A stretch of DNA of 58,410 bases from the IMG/VR virus record IMGVR_UViG_3300035698_005597, positions 1 to 58,410 of that record. The stretch is one strand, 5' to 3'. Below are positions 41,611 through 50,226 of the stretch, piece by piece (positions within the stretch are counted from its first letter, which is position 1; the number at the start of each line of letters is the position of its first letter). The position numbers and the translations under genes are program-made. The notes beneath the pieces are model-generated. The model worked only from the letters and a program-made list of their open reading frames with translations. It had not been told where the DNA came from and did no database searches. The DNA is from a virus.

Positions 41611-42858
41611 CTATTCTTTATTTTCAATATCTTCAATATCTTCTTCGGGTTCTTCTTCATCTTTTTTCTTGTCTGTTGGTAATTGATAGAACACTCGTTT
41701 TTCACCCTTTTTAACATCTTCAGGTTTTTCAAAATGATCAATATCTTTACCTTGTTGCCCAACGTATAATTTACCAAAAGCCTTTTTGAATTCTGTATCA
41801 ATAGGTTCTTCATCAGCATCACCATCAAGATCACCAAAATACTCATCTACAATATCATCAATGTCTTCATCACTAAGCTCAACACTACCAGCATTACCAG
41901 CAACATAGTATGCTAAGAATCCCCAAAGATGTTTACATAGAAATAGCTTACCTTCAGGATTAGTATCTATTGTCCACTTATGATTGTGTGGAGCCTTTTT
42001 AACATTACCTGATTGTTTAGATTTAAATTTTGATGGCACATTCCATGTTGATAATCCCGCCGCAACATACGGAGCATACAATCTATAAAAGAAATCAGAA
42101 CAAGAACAAAATAACTCTTGACAAAACTTTTTGTCTTGACTAACATCAGCATATCCTATCTGCCTATCATTAGAATCGATTGACTTGAAATTATATTCTG
42201 CACGAAAGTACTTTTCACCTTGAATTTCTTTAACACCCGTAATCTTTGGTGGTTGTTTACGAACCTTTTTCATAGCTCGCTCAACACGATCAGGCGACAA
42301 TCTTCCGGTATTAGCTAACATAATGTCAACTTTCATACCTTTTGGTGGAGATTTCTTAGGTCTTTTTGTTGTTGTAGATTTTCCTAATGTTTTATGTTTT
42401 TTCTCTACAGTTTTACCTTTTTTGATCTCAGCTCGTTTTTCTTTAGAAATTTTGACACCAGCCAATCGACCTGTCCGTTTCTTTGCTTCTGTCAAATAAC
42501 CATCAACATCGTATGAACTTTCATCAAACTTGATAGTTATGCAATATGACTCTTCAGAATTTTCGACTATAATATTTTCATACCCATTTTCTACAGCATA
42601 CCCAACATAACGAGTATTACTATACAAATCAGTTGTGTCTTCATTAACACCATTAATATATAACACCTTATGAAGTGTTACAGGTAAAGAATCTTTACCC
42701 TCTGTTAATGACCAAAACTGTATAGAATTATCTACTGACTCTGACACATACTCATTAATAGAATCTGTATCACCATAAATAGTTGTTGCCATCATATCTG
42801 TGGATTTTGATTCGTTTTTAATATCCGAAATATCATTAAAATGTTCTGAAAATCTCAT
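41611..42858 (-). CDS. SWIM-like zinc-finger protein, probable virion component
   Basis: 415 residues from ATG 42858 (AAGGTG upstream). N-terminus MRFSEHFNDISDIKNES is of the short virion-protein type. A Lys-rich segment (about 130-185, TKRPKKSPPKG) precedes a CxC...CxH arrangement (FCSCSDFFYRLYAPY and LFLCKHLWGFLAYY), the SWIM finger pattern, then an acidic tail (DKKKDEEEPEEDIEDIENKE). It may bind DNA inside the head; this is inference. Confidence 0.65.
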   Translation of the reverse strand: MRFSEHFNDISDIKNESKSTDMMATTIYGDTDSINEYVSESVDNSIQFWSLTEGKDSLPVTLHKVLYINGVNEDTTDLYSNTRYVGYAVENGYENIIVENSEESYCITIKFDESSYDVDGYLTEAKKRTGRLAGVKISKEKRAEIKKGKTVEKKHKTLGKSTTTKRPKKSPPKGMKVDIMLANTGRLSPDRVERAMKKVRKQPPKITGVKEIQGEKYFRAEYNFKSIDSNDRQIGYADVSQDKKFCQELFCSCSDFFYRLYAPYVAAGLSTWNVPSKFKSKQSGNVKKAPHNHKWTIDTNPEGKLFLCKHLWGFLAYYVAGNAGSVELSDEDIDDIVDEYFGDLDGDADEEPIDTEFKKAFGKLYVGQQGKDIDHFEKPEDVKKGEKRVFYQLPTDKKKDEEEPEEDIEDIENKE

Positions 42859-42880
42859 AATACACCTTTTTAATTGTAAA

Positions 42881-42907
42881 AAAGCACCCATGTATCACAG
42901 GTGCTTT
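42881..42907 (-). terminator. Terminator overlapping the next transcript start
   Basis: AAAGCACC/GGTGCTTT stem with T-run on the minus side. Ends the 44107-42943 operon; the adjacent promoter (42910-42938) would start RNA at about 42903, in the stem. Confidence 0.8.
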
Positions 42908-42909
42908 AT

Positions 42910-42938
42910 AATATAATCATTATATTCTAAAAAGTCAA
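42910..42938 (-). promoter_or_regulatory. Sigma70-like promoter TTGACT-N17-TATATT
   Basis: TTGACT (42938-42933), TATATT (42915-42910). Drives the SWIM-finger gene at 42858. Confidence 0.78.
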
Positions 42939-42942
42939 TAGC

Positions 42943-43476
42943 TTAACTTAAATATTTTTCTGAAAATTTTAAGAACTTACTATGACTTTCGCCATAAGTT
43001 TTTTCTTCTTCTTCTTCTTGTTCTTCAGATTTATCTCCGCAACCTTCAACTTCAACTTCTTCTTCGACTTCTTCAGCACCTTCTGCCGCATCAGCTATCG
43101 GATCTACGCTTTCTTCTTCGTATTCCATTTCCCCAACTTCTTCACCTTCAAGCTCGTCACCCTCACCTTCTTCAGTTGGTTCAACCATTGCTAATGCTTC
43201 CTCAGCAGTTTCAGCTTCACCATCAAGTACAAGTTGAATAGCTCGTGTAGCATCTTCTACAGTAATCATTGGAATCTCTTCCTCTTCACCTTCAAGCTCT
43301 TCGCCATCAATACGCTCGATACCTTCAAGACCACCACCACCATCAAGCCCGATAGTTACTTCTTCTCCATCACCAATCATTTCAGTGATTTCTTCTGTTT
43401 TAGCTTCTAAATCAGTTTGTTCATACACTGATCTGCCCATAAATTTATTTGCATTCTCTAAAAGTGAATATTTCAT
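42943..43476 (-). CDS. Highly acidic protein, possible head scaffold/core
   Basis: 177 residues, strongly rich in Glu with runs such as EEEEEK and few basic residues outside the ends. N-terminus MKYSLLENANKFMGRSVYEQ and C-terminus HSKFLKFSEKYLS are conserved-looking caps. Very acidic helical proteins of this size in T4-like phages are often prohead core components; that is only suggestive. RBS GAGGAG; gene 1-2 bases after the 43478 gene. Confidence 0.5.
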   Translation of the reverse strand: MKYSLLENANKFMGRSVYEQTDLEAKTEEITEMIGDGEEVTIGLDGGGGLEGIERIDGEELEGEEEEIPMITVEDATRAIQLVLDGEAETAEEALAMVEPTEEGEGDELEGEEVGEMEYEEESVDPIADAAEGAEEVEEEVEVEGCGDKSEEQEEEEEKTYGESHSKFLKFSEKYLS

Positions 43477-43477
43477 G

Positions 43478-44107
43478 TTATTCTCCTCTATAATAAAAGT
43501 TATAAAATCCTTCTTCTATACCATTATCATCGTCATCATCAGAATCAGAATCTATTGGCTCATCAAGCACCACTTCAACATACTCAAGATATGGTGCTAT
43601 ATCAATTTGATATAATCCAACATCGTTGAATTTTATTTTTTCGTACTTTTCGTTACCCTCTAAATCACCAACATCTTCAAATTCGGCATTTCCTAAATCA
43701 CTATAATCAAAGTTATCAGGATCAGACGAAATAGCAATTTTTTTAACAGCATCCATTGGCACGGTTTTCAATTTAACAAAATTCATATTATTATTAAATA
43801 TCTCATCAACTTTTGTGCCATCAGTTATTGCTAATACCAATGTACCATCTTCAATAGCATCTAATTCGCTAATATCCGATAATTGGATATAAAAATCAAA
43901 AATATGACCAGATTCAACAGCACGCTTTTGGAGTTGATCGTAATCATCAGGACTCATCAGGGTATCAGCACCAGTACGCTTATACCTATTAGGATTATAT
44001 TTTTGTTGCTCAGGAGCAGGAAGACTAGAAATTTTAACCCTAGTCATCTTACCACCAGGCGTTCTATGTATAATCCTACGCTGTCGCCAGTTTTTTTCGA
44101 ATGCCAT
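43478..44107 (-). CDS. Hypothetical late protein, 209 residues
   Basis: Basic N-terminus (NWRQRRIIHRTPGGKMTRVK) and acidic C-terminus with a D/S run (DSDSDDDDDNGIEE). No recognised domain. GGAG RBS and a late promoter (44139-44146) place it first in a two-gene late operon with the acidic core-like protein. Confidence 0.55.
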   Translation of the reverse strand: MAFEKNWRQRRIIHRTPGGKMTRVKISSLPAPEQQKYNPNRYKRTGADTLMSPDDYDQLQKRAVESGHIFDFYIQLSDISELDAIEDGTLVLAITDGTKVDEIFNNNMNFVKLKTVPMDAVKKIAISSDPDNFDYSDLGNAEFEDVGDLEGNEKYEKIKFNDVGLYQIDIAPYLEYVEVVLDEPIDSDSDDDDDNGIEEGFYNFYYRGE

Positions 44108-44138
44108 CGTAACTCCAAAATATTGCTTTATATAGTAT

Positions 44139-44146
44139 TATTTATA
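44139..44146 (-). promoter_or_regulatory. T4-type late promoter TATAAATA
   Basis: TATAAATA on the minus strand, 31 bases before ATG 44107, overlapping the end of the glycosyltransferase gene. Confidence 0.6.
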
Positions 44147-44822
44147 TAAATTCATTAATGTTGTATATGTCTTGTTCGGACATTTCACAAAAAACTGGGT
44201 CTTTTTGTTTTAATAAAAAAACTGACGAATGTATGTTCATATTAAAATCATATTTATCTCTAACCAATTTCGACCAAACTAAATCTTCTCCTTGCGCCCA
44301 AACTAAATCTTCATTAAGCGGAAATTCTTGCATAATATTTTTTTTAGCAACCCAATAAGATCCCGAAATATACATATACTTACTAAATCGCGTTTCATCA
44401 TATGGCAAAAGAAGATTATAATGGGTGATGTTAAACTCACCACAATCCTCGACACACAATGTCCAATCTCTAAAACGATTACCATCGTTATTAATAATTT
44501 TATTCATACAAACGTGCCATTCATCACCATATTCTAAAAATCCATCATACCATCCATCTTGAAATATAATATAATCGTGCATATATACAACATTATTATA
44601 TATAGCATTTTCTGTGATTATATTTTTCTTTTTTGTTATCCACAACGGCTTAATATGCTCGTTAAACGGGATGACTGTGGTATTTCGTCGCACAATATTA
44701 CACGAACCAACTACAATAACTTCATAATTAGGTATACATTGTCGCTCAATGGTATCTATTATAATATTAATTGTTGATTCAGATCCACCACCCGTAACGA
44801 TCCCAAATGTAAAATCCATCAT
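44142..44822 (-). CDS. GT-A-fold glycosyltransferase-like protein
   Basis: 226 residues. IVTGGGSESTINIIIDTIERQ and NYEVIVVGSCN match the first strand-helix pairs of family 2-like transferases; NVVYMHDYIIFQDGW has the acidic metal region, and GSYWVAKK, then WAQGEDLVWS (ED acid motif), complete the core. Probably adds sugar to a glycan made by the cluster. Last gene of the glycan operon. Confidence 0.75.
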   Translation of the reverse strand: MMDFTFGIVTGGGSESTINIIIDTIERQCIPNYEVIVVGSCNIVRRNTTVIPFNEHIKPLWITKKKNIITENAIYNNVVYMHDYIIFQDGWYDGFLEYGDEWHVCMNKIINNDGNRFRDWTLCVEDCGEFNITHYNLLLPYDETRFSKYMYISGSYWVAKKNIMQEFPLNEDLVWAQGEDLVWSKLVRDKYDFNMNIHSSVFLLKQKDPVFCEMSEQDIYNINEFI

Positions 44823-44833
44823 ATCCCCCTATA

Positions 44834-45592
44834 TTATTTATCACTCTCGCCCCACGTAAAAATATAATTATCGTTAGCAGTTTTAGGTATTTCATCTAAT
44901 ATTGTATACGATTTGTTGCGTAAATCGGCAATTAATTTATTCTTATACGGTATAACATTTTCCATATTCATCGTTATATAACCGTTAATCGAATTATATA
45001 ATATATTATCCGTATATATACGCTTAACGTGCGCAGGACATTCCGAAAACGCATAATTAGAAATAACTAAATCATACGAATCATTTGGCGACAAATCATT
45101 AATAGTTTTTATATGGACATTAGGAACGCTTAGTATATCCAAACATTTCTTTTGAACTGATACAACATCATCAAGATCTACAAGGGTGTATGACTTGTAA
45201 TCGAAATATTTAGAAATAATACTACACTGTCCCCCATTACCCGCACCTATTTCTATAATATTTAAACCATCAAGACTTCCAATCAGTTTTTCAATATCTC
45301 CCATCACTTTAATATATCGAAATATTGTCGCCGAGATCATCCCAAAATCATCAAATTGACTCACATAAGGATTACCAATAGAATCATTTTCCTTACATCG
45401 TTCAATAAACTCTACATCCAACAAATGCGGATATTCGTTTCGTATATATTGCAAATAATCTAGCCCTTGTTCGTGTGACACATGCTCTAATATAGCAAAA
45501 TATACAGGATTCCTTTTAAAATTATCAAAAAGCTCACCACTTAATATCTTCTTATTAACATCAATAAAATCACCAAAATTAACATCACCCAT
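44834..45592 (-). CDS. SAM-dependent methyltransferase (sugar O-methyltransferase-like)
   Basis: 252 residues. Rossmann motif I is NIIEIGAGNGGQCSIIS, followed by YTLVDLDDVV and DLVISNYAFSEC, the pattern of 'putative sugar O-methyltransferase' proteins. It would cap or decorate a glycan. Start taken at the second ATG (45592). It sits between glycosyltransferase and GDPD-like genes. Confidence 0.82.
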   Translation of the reverse strand: MGDVNFGDFIDVNKKILSGELFDNFKRNPVYFAILEHVSHEQGLDYLQYIRNEYPHLLDVEFIERCKENDSIGNPYVSQFDDFGMISATIFRYIKVMGDIEKLIGSLDGLNIIEIGAGNGGQCSIISKYFDYKSYTLVDLDDVVSVQKKCLDILSVPNVHIKTINDLSPNDSYDLVISNYAFSECPAHVKRIYTDNILYNSINGYITMNMENVIPYKNKLIADLRNKSYTILDEIPKTANDNYIFTWGESDK

Positions 45593-45612
45593 AACCAACA
45601 TCCGTTTGTTTA

Positions 45613-46071
45613 TTATATATTTATATATTCGATGATATGATCACTACATATGCCGACAGCATTTAACATATCATTTGTCGTGTATTCACATATTTCTGGC
45701 ATAACAACTATCGATTTTTTTATTATCGGTTTCCCCGGATAAGTCCAAATAATGTTGCGAGAGGTGAATACATAATCTTCTACCGTATGACAAAAATAGT
45801 TTAAATATGGATATTCTTCCGATAATACTATAAACGCATCAGGATTTTTGGCATGTATCCACAAATAATCTTTATTATTTAATATAAATTCGATATCCAC
45901 GATATATTGCGGATAATCATGACCTAAATGCCATTTATTCGTAGCACTATTATACCACACATCTATCTCCACATCATACCCATAATTTATAGCATCCAAA
46001 ATATATTCTTCTGAATTTTCTAAATGCGGATTTTTAGAACTAATATTCCCTCTATGCGATATCAATTTCAT
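45613..46071 (-). CDS. GDPD-like phosphodiesterase-fold protein
   Basis: 152 residues, short for this family. KLISHRGN, HLENSEEYILDAINYGYDVEIDVW contains the HRG and ExD active-site residues of glycerophosphodiester phosphodiesterases, then HLGHD. The later barrel half seems missing, so it is truncated relative to 230-250-residue relatives. In surface-glycan clusters similar small proteins occur without known role. Confidence 0.72.
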   Translation of the reverse strand: MKLISHRGNISSKNPHLENSEEYILDAINYGYDVEIDVWYNSATNKWHLGHDYPQYIVDIEFILNNKDYLWIHAKNPDAFIVLSEEYPYLNYFCHTVEDYVFTSRNIIWTYPGKPIIKKSIVVMPEICEYTTNDMLNAVGICSDHIIEYINI

Positions 46072-46074
46072 ATA

Positions 46075-46395
46075 TTAATCTTCATATTTATCATTATTAG
46101 CACCAGGCAATTTAACAACTATACACGTAGCATCACTTAATGCCTCAAAATTTGTCGCTTCATTAGGATGTATAGTGATAATTGTATCTTTATCATATAC
46201 CACACCATTCATTTTAATCGTCCCATCTAAAACAATCGTATATTCTGTAGCTATTTTATGGTGATGACTATCTTCATAATCACCTTTAGTGTATGTTTTT
46301 ATTCCGATTTCAACATCATTTGTTTTAAATAACGATGGTTCGAAATTACCTATAAACCACCCCTTAAAAAAATTTTTAATATTTGATATATTCAT
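46075..46395 (-). CDS. Cupin-domain protein
   Basis: 106 residues with cupin motif 1 DYEDSHHHKIATEYTIVLDG (three histidines and Glu) and motif 2 HPNEATNFEAL, a small metal-binding barrel. In sugar clusters such cupins are isomerases or regulators of nucleotide-sugar synthesis. Starts MNISNIKNFFKGWF. Confidence 0.8.
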   Translation of the reverse strand: MNISNIKNFFKGWFIGNFEPSLFKTNDVEIGIKTYTKGDYEDSHHHKIATEYTIVLDGTIKMNGVVYDKDTIITIHPNEATNFEALSDATCIVVKLPGANNDKYED

Positions 46396-46474
46396 GAATT
46401 GTTATTACCTATCACTAATGGTTAAATTTTTCATATAATTCTCCTCAACCCATATACAGTTAAGACACTCTTTT

Positions 46475-47821
46475 TTATTTATTACGTTTTAAAAAATAAT
46501 CCAAATCTTCTGGTGTCCCCAAACCACACATAGTATCAATAGTATACGATTTGAATTTCTTACCATCAGCAATGGCTTCATTGTATACGGGTGCTACATA
46601 AAATTCGTCATTAACTCGAATATTATTGTCGATCATTTGTTCGGCATATTTAACATAATCCGAACCTCTTTTCCAATGATATATTCCGACGGTCGCATCA
46701 TTAGATATAACTTCCTTTTCTCTAACATCCGTCACAAATCCATCATCAGATAATTTAACATATGACCATTTAGGGTGAATATTCTTAAATGTTAATATTC
46801 CCCCATCTATATGGTCGCCTTGCATCGAATACATAAAATCCGAACTATCCCATTCAACCCATTGATCAGAATTTGCGATCAATAATTGATCATCGTTATT
46901 TATATATTCTTTGGCTAATAAAGTTGTACACGCAGCACCCTCTGTTACACCATCAACTTGTACAACCTTACAATTAGGAGTTATTATATTTAAGACGTGC
47001 CCAAGGTTATATTTTTCGTAATGACTCTTTTGTACAACATATACATATGTTGCATCTATATTGATATTTTCGACTACCGTTTGAATCATTGGTTTGCCAT
47101 GAACCTCGATGAGAGGTTTAGGCAATGTATATCCATCGTTAGTAAATCTACTACCAGCCCCCGCCATAGGAATAAGAATATTCATAGTGTTACCTTTCCA
47201 CTGTTGTTTAATATCATCGAATTTATTAATGTGATACATTATATTATCGTAAGTGACTTCATCACACGCATTAACTGCGCATAAATGTGCCCCTGAATTG
47301 AATACCCCTTTTCGTCCGACATATGAATCTTCTATAATCATAGTTTCCGATGGAGAAACATATACCCTAGACATACATTTTAAATACATTTCGGGATGAG
47401 GTTTGCCATATTTAACGTCCTCATTAGATATTGTATAATCAACATATCGCATAACCCCAAGTTTAAATAAAATCAATTGAACAGTGTGTAATATAGCATT
47501 AGACGCGACATTAATAATATACCCATCATCTTTCAATCGCTGAAATATACCAACCAAATTTTCATCAAATTTGACATGATTTTCGAGTAACTGTACAGTA
47601 TATAATTGTTTAGCGTTATTTATATCGACACAATCGACCGACGGAATACCTCTTATATCAAGTTTATTTTTTGTTGGTAATCCATCATATTTGGATATAT
47701 GCTCACTATAATCTATTGAACTGTATCCGAAATCATTCAACGCCATATTAAGTGCTTCGAAATGTGTATCTTTGGATTCCATTAGTACTCCATCCAAATC
47801 AAATATTAACAACTTAATCAT
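46475..47821 (-). CDS. Fused HAD phosphatase and sugar nucleotidyltransferase
   Basis: 448 residues from ATG 47821, which overlaps the previous stop. Residues 1-212 are a HAD phosphatase (LLIFDLDGVLMESKD, VASNAIL, GKPHPEMY, MIIEDSYVG). From about 213 a nucleotidyltransferase starts MNILIPMAGAGSRFTNDGY and has PKPLIEVHGKPMI, LIANSDQW (DxD-like), and the GLGTPEDLDYF end, as in NDP-sugar pyrophosphorylases. The fusion couples sugar-phosphate hydrolysis to activation or recycling, supplying the operon's transferases. Confidence 0.88.
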   Translation of the reverse strand: MIKLLIFDLDGVLMESKDTHFEALNMALNDFGYSSIDYSEHISKYDGLPTKNKLDIRGIPSVDCVDINNAKQLYTVQLLENHVKFDENLVGIFQRLKDDGYIINVASNAILHTVQLILFKLGVMRYVDYTISNEDVKYGKPHPEMYLKCMSRVYVSPSETMIIEDSYVGRKGVFNSGAHLCAVNACDEVTYDNIMYHINKFDDIKQQWKGNTMNILIPMAGAGSRFTNDGYTLPKPLIEVHGKPMIQTVVENINIDATYVYVVQKSHYEKYNLGHVLNIITPNCKVVQVDGVTEGAACTTLLAKEYINNDDQLLIANSDQWVEWDSSDFMYSMQGDHIDGGILTFKNIHPKWSYVKLSDDGFVTDVREKEVISNDATVGIYHWKRGSDYVKYAEQMIDNNIRVNDEFYVAPVYNEAIADGKKFKSYTIDTMCGLGTPEDLDYFLKRNK

Positions 47822-48557
47822 ATGCAATATCCAATACTCTATACGTAGGTAGAGTTCTAATATATCCCGCAATACTTTGTTGAAGCTCAACACTCACTCT
47901 ATGGTCGCATAACGGATTAACATCATTATACACATATAACGGCTCGGTAATAAATTTAATTCTATCATTCCCAGCCAACTCAACTATAGGATACATAATG
48001 GCTAAATCTCCCGCACTTTTCATATATTCACCATCAATCATAAAATCGTCTTCACGAATATTTTTCCACAATATATACTTATATGTTCTGAGATGTGATG
48101 TACACCAATGACCAGACATTCTATATGTTGTAGTCGTTGGGATTTGACTATTCCAACCACCAATACCACCATCACTAAGATGTACGTATGATCCATGCGT
48201 AACCAATATATTGCCACTGTTATACACGTTATTAATATATTCTAATACTGTATTGCTGTATAGCCAATCATCCCCATCAACAGTTAGTATTATATCGTCA
48301 TCGCTAGTGCATAAGGTATTGGTACCAAGTACCAAATTAGCTAAAGAACCAACATTCTCATCACGATTAATAACCGTGAATTTTTCATTACCTTTAACTT
48401 TGTCTAAAATGATTTCATATGTTCTATCTGTTGACGCATCATTTATAATAATTGCTTCCCAATTCCCATATGATTGATTTAATATAGAATCTATATTTTC
48501 GCCAATCCATTTTTCAGAATTATACACAGGTATAATTATATTTATTTTGTTGTCCAT
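47814..48557 (-). CDS. Family 2 glycosyltransferase
   Basis: 247 residues. INIIIPVYNSEKWIGENIDS, AIIINDASTDRT, LTVDGDDWLYS (DxD metal site) and HGSYVHLSD are classical GT2 features. Transfers a sugar from a nucleotide donor. Stop overlaps the HAD fusion gene start; its start overlaps the previous gene's stop. Confidence 0.9.
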   Translation of the reverse strand: MDNKINIIIPVYNSEKWIGENIDSILNQSYGNWEAIIINDASTDRTYEIILDKVKGNEKFTVINRDENVGSLANLVLGTNTLCTSDDDIILTVDGDDWLYSNTVLEYINNVYNSGNILVTHGSYVHLSDGGIGGWNSQIPTTTTYRMSGHWCTSHLRTYKYILWKNIREDDFMIDGEYMKSAGDLAIMYPIVELAGNDRIKFITEPLYVYNDVNPLCDHRVSVELQQSIAGYIRTLPTYRVLDIAYD

Positions 48558-49351
48558 ATATATTCTCTCTCCATAGTAACCATAGTGTTGACAATTCCAT
48601 ACATGTTTTTTGTATCTATCCGATGTCCCTCTAAAAATTTATTGTTTAAATTTTCTAATGAATATTCTTCATTATTATTATGTCTATTATTATATTCTGT
48701 CTGTGTTAAATTATTAGCGATACTTATTGTTTTAGACTCATTAAAACAGCACATAATAGGACGAAAGTTATGCCTATGAGTATTCCAAATGGCTTCAAAA
48801 TTATTAACAGAATGATACGACATATTATTAACCCAATATTTCAGAAATTCCGTTCTATATAAATGTGAATTGATACACGACGGGTACCCCCAATCAGAGC
48901 AATTATCAGCCTCAGACCAATCCCATGAATTTAAATCTGCACCACATATAAAATTATTAGGACGGGGTGAATCGACGTTGGACGTGTGGCTATATGTAAT
49001 GTTCGGATTCAGTCTTAATGATATACAATGAACATCATCTGATACATCATCAAGATAATTGATATCAAAATCATTTATTACGATCTCATCATCTACTAAT
49101 ATTAATGATGATGGGGTAGTAAATGAATTAACGACGGATTTCATATCACACACCAAATTATTTTCTAATATCCAATTATGTTTTGGATATTCGGATATCA
49201 ATATATCATACGCCCCACTATATTTATTATTAGACGCTTTATAAATTATACTAACGATACCCAATTCTTTAAAATTATCACCAATACTATGTAATAACAA
49301 TTCTAATTGACACGCTCGGTCTTTAGAAAAAATCAAACAATCAATCATCAT
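48542..49351 (-). CDS. GT-A-like glycosyltransferase
   Basis: 269 residues from ATG 49351, behind GGGGGG. IDCLIFSKDRACQLELLLHS is a common start of this GT class, SLILVDDEIVI gives the DxD-like acidic motif, and later DWGYPSCINSHLY and NFEAIWNTH. Overlaps both neighbours. Confidence 0.7.
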   Translation of the reverse strand: MMIDCLIFSKDRACQLELLLHSIGDNFKELGIVSIIYKASNNKYSGAYDILISEYPKHNWILENNLVCDMKSVVNSFTTPSSLILVDDEIVINDFDINYLDDVSDDVHCISLRLNPNITYSHTSNVDSPRPNNFICGADLNSWDWSEADNCSDWGYPSCINSHLYRTEFLKYWVNNMSYHSVNNFEAIWNTHRHNFRPIMCCFNESKTISIANNLTQTEYNNRHNNNEEYSLENLNNKFLEGHRIDTKNMYGIVNTMVTMEREYIWTTK

Positions 49352-50193
49352 ACCCCCCACAAACTTTTAACGATATTATCACATTTATCTATAGATTTTA
49401 TAATTTTTACCGACACCTCATCATTTATCGAATACATATATGACATAATTTCTTCAATATTATATATAGGTTCTCCTGCCCAACTCACAGTATCGTCTAA
49501 TATATATAATAATTTATGGTCTATATATCCTAAATCGATATCTATTGTGGCACCATCGATACCATCAATATCGGCATAACTAAAACATTCAGCCTCACCC
49601 ATAAAACAATCTAAAAAATTATCAACAAGCCACGATCGATATTTATCATTACCAAAAAATTTTCTTAATAATACTTGATCTCCATCCCAAATATTTATAT
49701 AATCGTTATAGTAATCATCATATGTTATATCACCTATGATATATCCTAATTCGGAAGGTTTGAACCCACTCAACCCTGCAAGATATAATACCCCCCCTCC
49801 CCACCAATGAGGGATTCTACTTCTAATGCTTGTTAATGATTTAGACGATGTTTCAAAGTATAATGAACTTTTAATTTCTGATGTATTAGGTAGAGAATCA
49901 ATATCTCTCGTCAATACAACATCACATGTATTATCCCAAACATCAAACATTCTCCAAACGGTCGGTTGTAATCCTATATAATTATTATCGATAATTTCTA
50001 ATTCTAATAAATCATTGGAATATGCCTCTTGTAAAAAAGGGTATATAGCTGATTTTACAACATCCTCTGATATATACAATTTTGTCTTATATGATGGATA
50101 AACAATATTATTCACATACAATATAGACGGAATACAATACCAATATCTACCATTATCACCAAACAAACAATATGTTATAACTTTATCACCCAT
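49348..50193 (-). CDS. GT-A-like glycosyltransferase
   Basis: 281 residues from ATG 50193. VITYCLFGDNGRYW, TKLYISEDV and VVLTRDIDSLP (DxD) suggest a family 8-like or LPS-type transferase; IPHWWGGGVLYLAG and WDGDQVLLRKFF fit the acceptor side. Member of the glycan operon. Confidence 0.72.
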   Translation of the reverse strand: MGDKVITYCLFGDNGRYWYCIPSILYVNNIVYPSYKTKLYISEDVVKSAIYPFLQEAYSNDLLELEIIDNNYIGLQPTVWRMFDVWDNTCDVVLTRDIDSLPNTSEIKSSLYFETSSKSLTSIRSRIPHWWGGGVLYLAGLSGFKPSELGYIIGDITYDDYYNDYINIWDGDQVLLRKFFGNDKYRSWLVDNFLDCFMGEAECFSYADIDGIDGATIDIDLGYIDHKLLYILDDTVSWAGEPIYNIEEIMSYMYSINDEVSVKIIKSIDKCDNIVKSLWGV

Positions 50194-50226
50194 AACCATC
50201 ACCCCACACAAATAATTATTAACCGA

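Noticed and set aside
41604-41846. Longer start for the 40929-41603 gene
   Set aside because: The extension lies wholly within the upstream gene, is Leu/Lys/Ile-rich as expected from out-of-frame reading, and the RBS fits 41603.
46405-46434. Nine-codon ORF MKNLTISDR with a good GAGGAG ribosome site before the cupin gene
   Set aside because: Too short to support as a gene; may be a leader peptide or chance.
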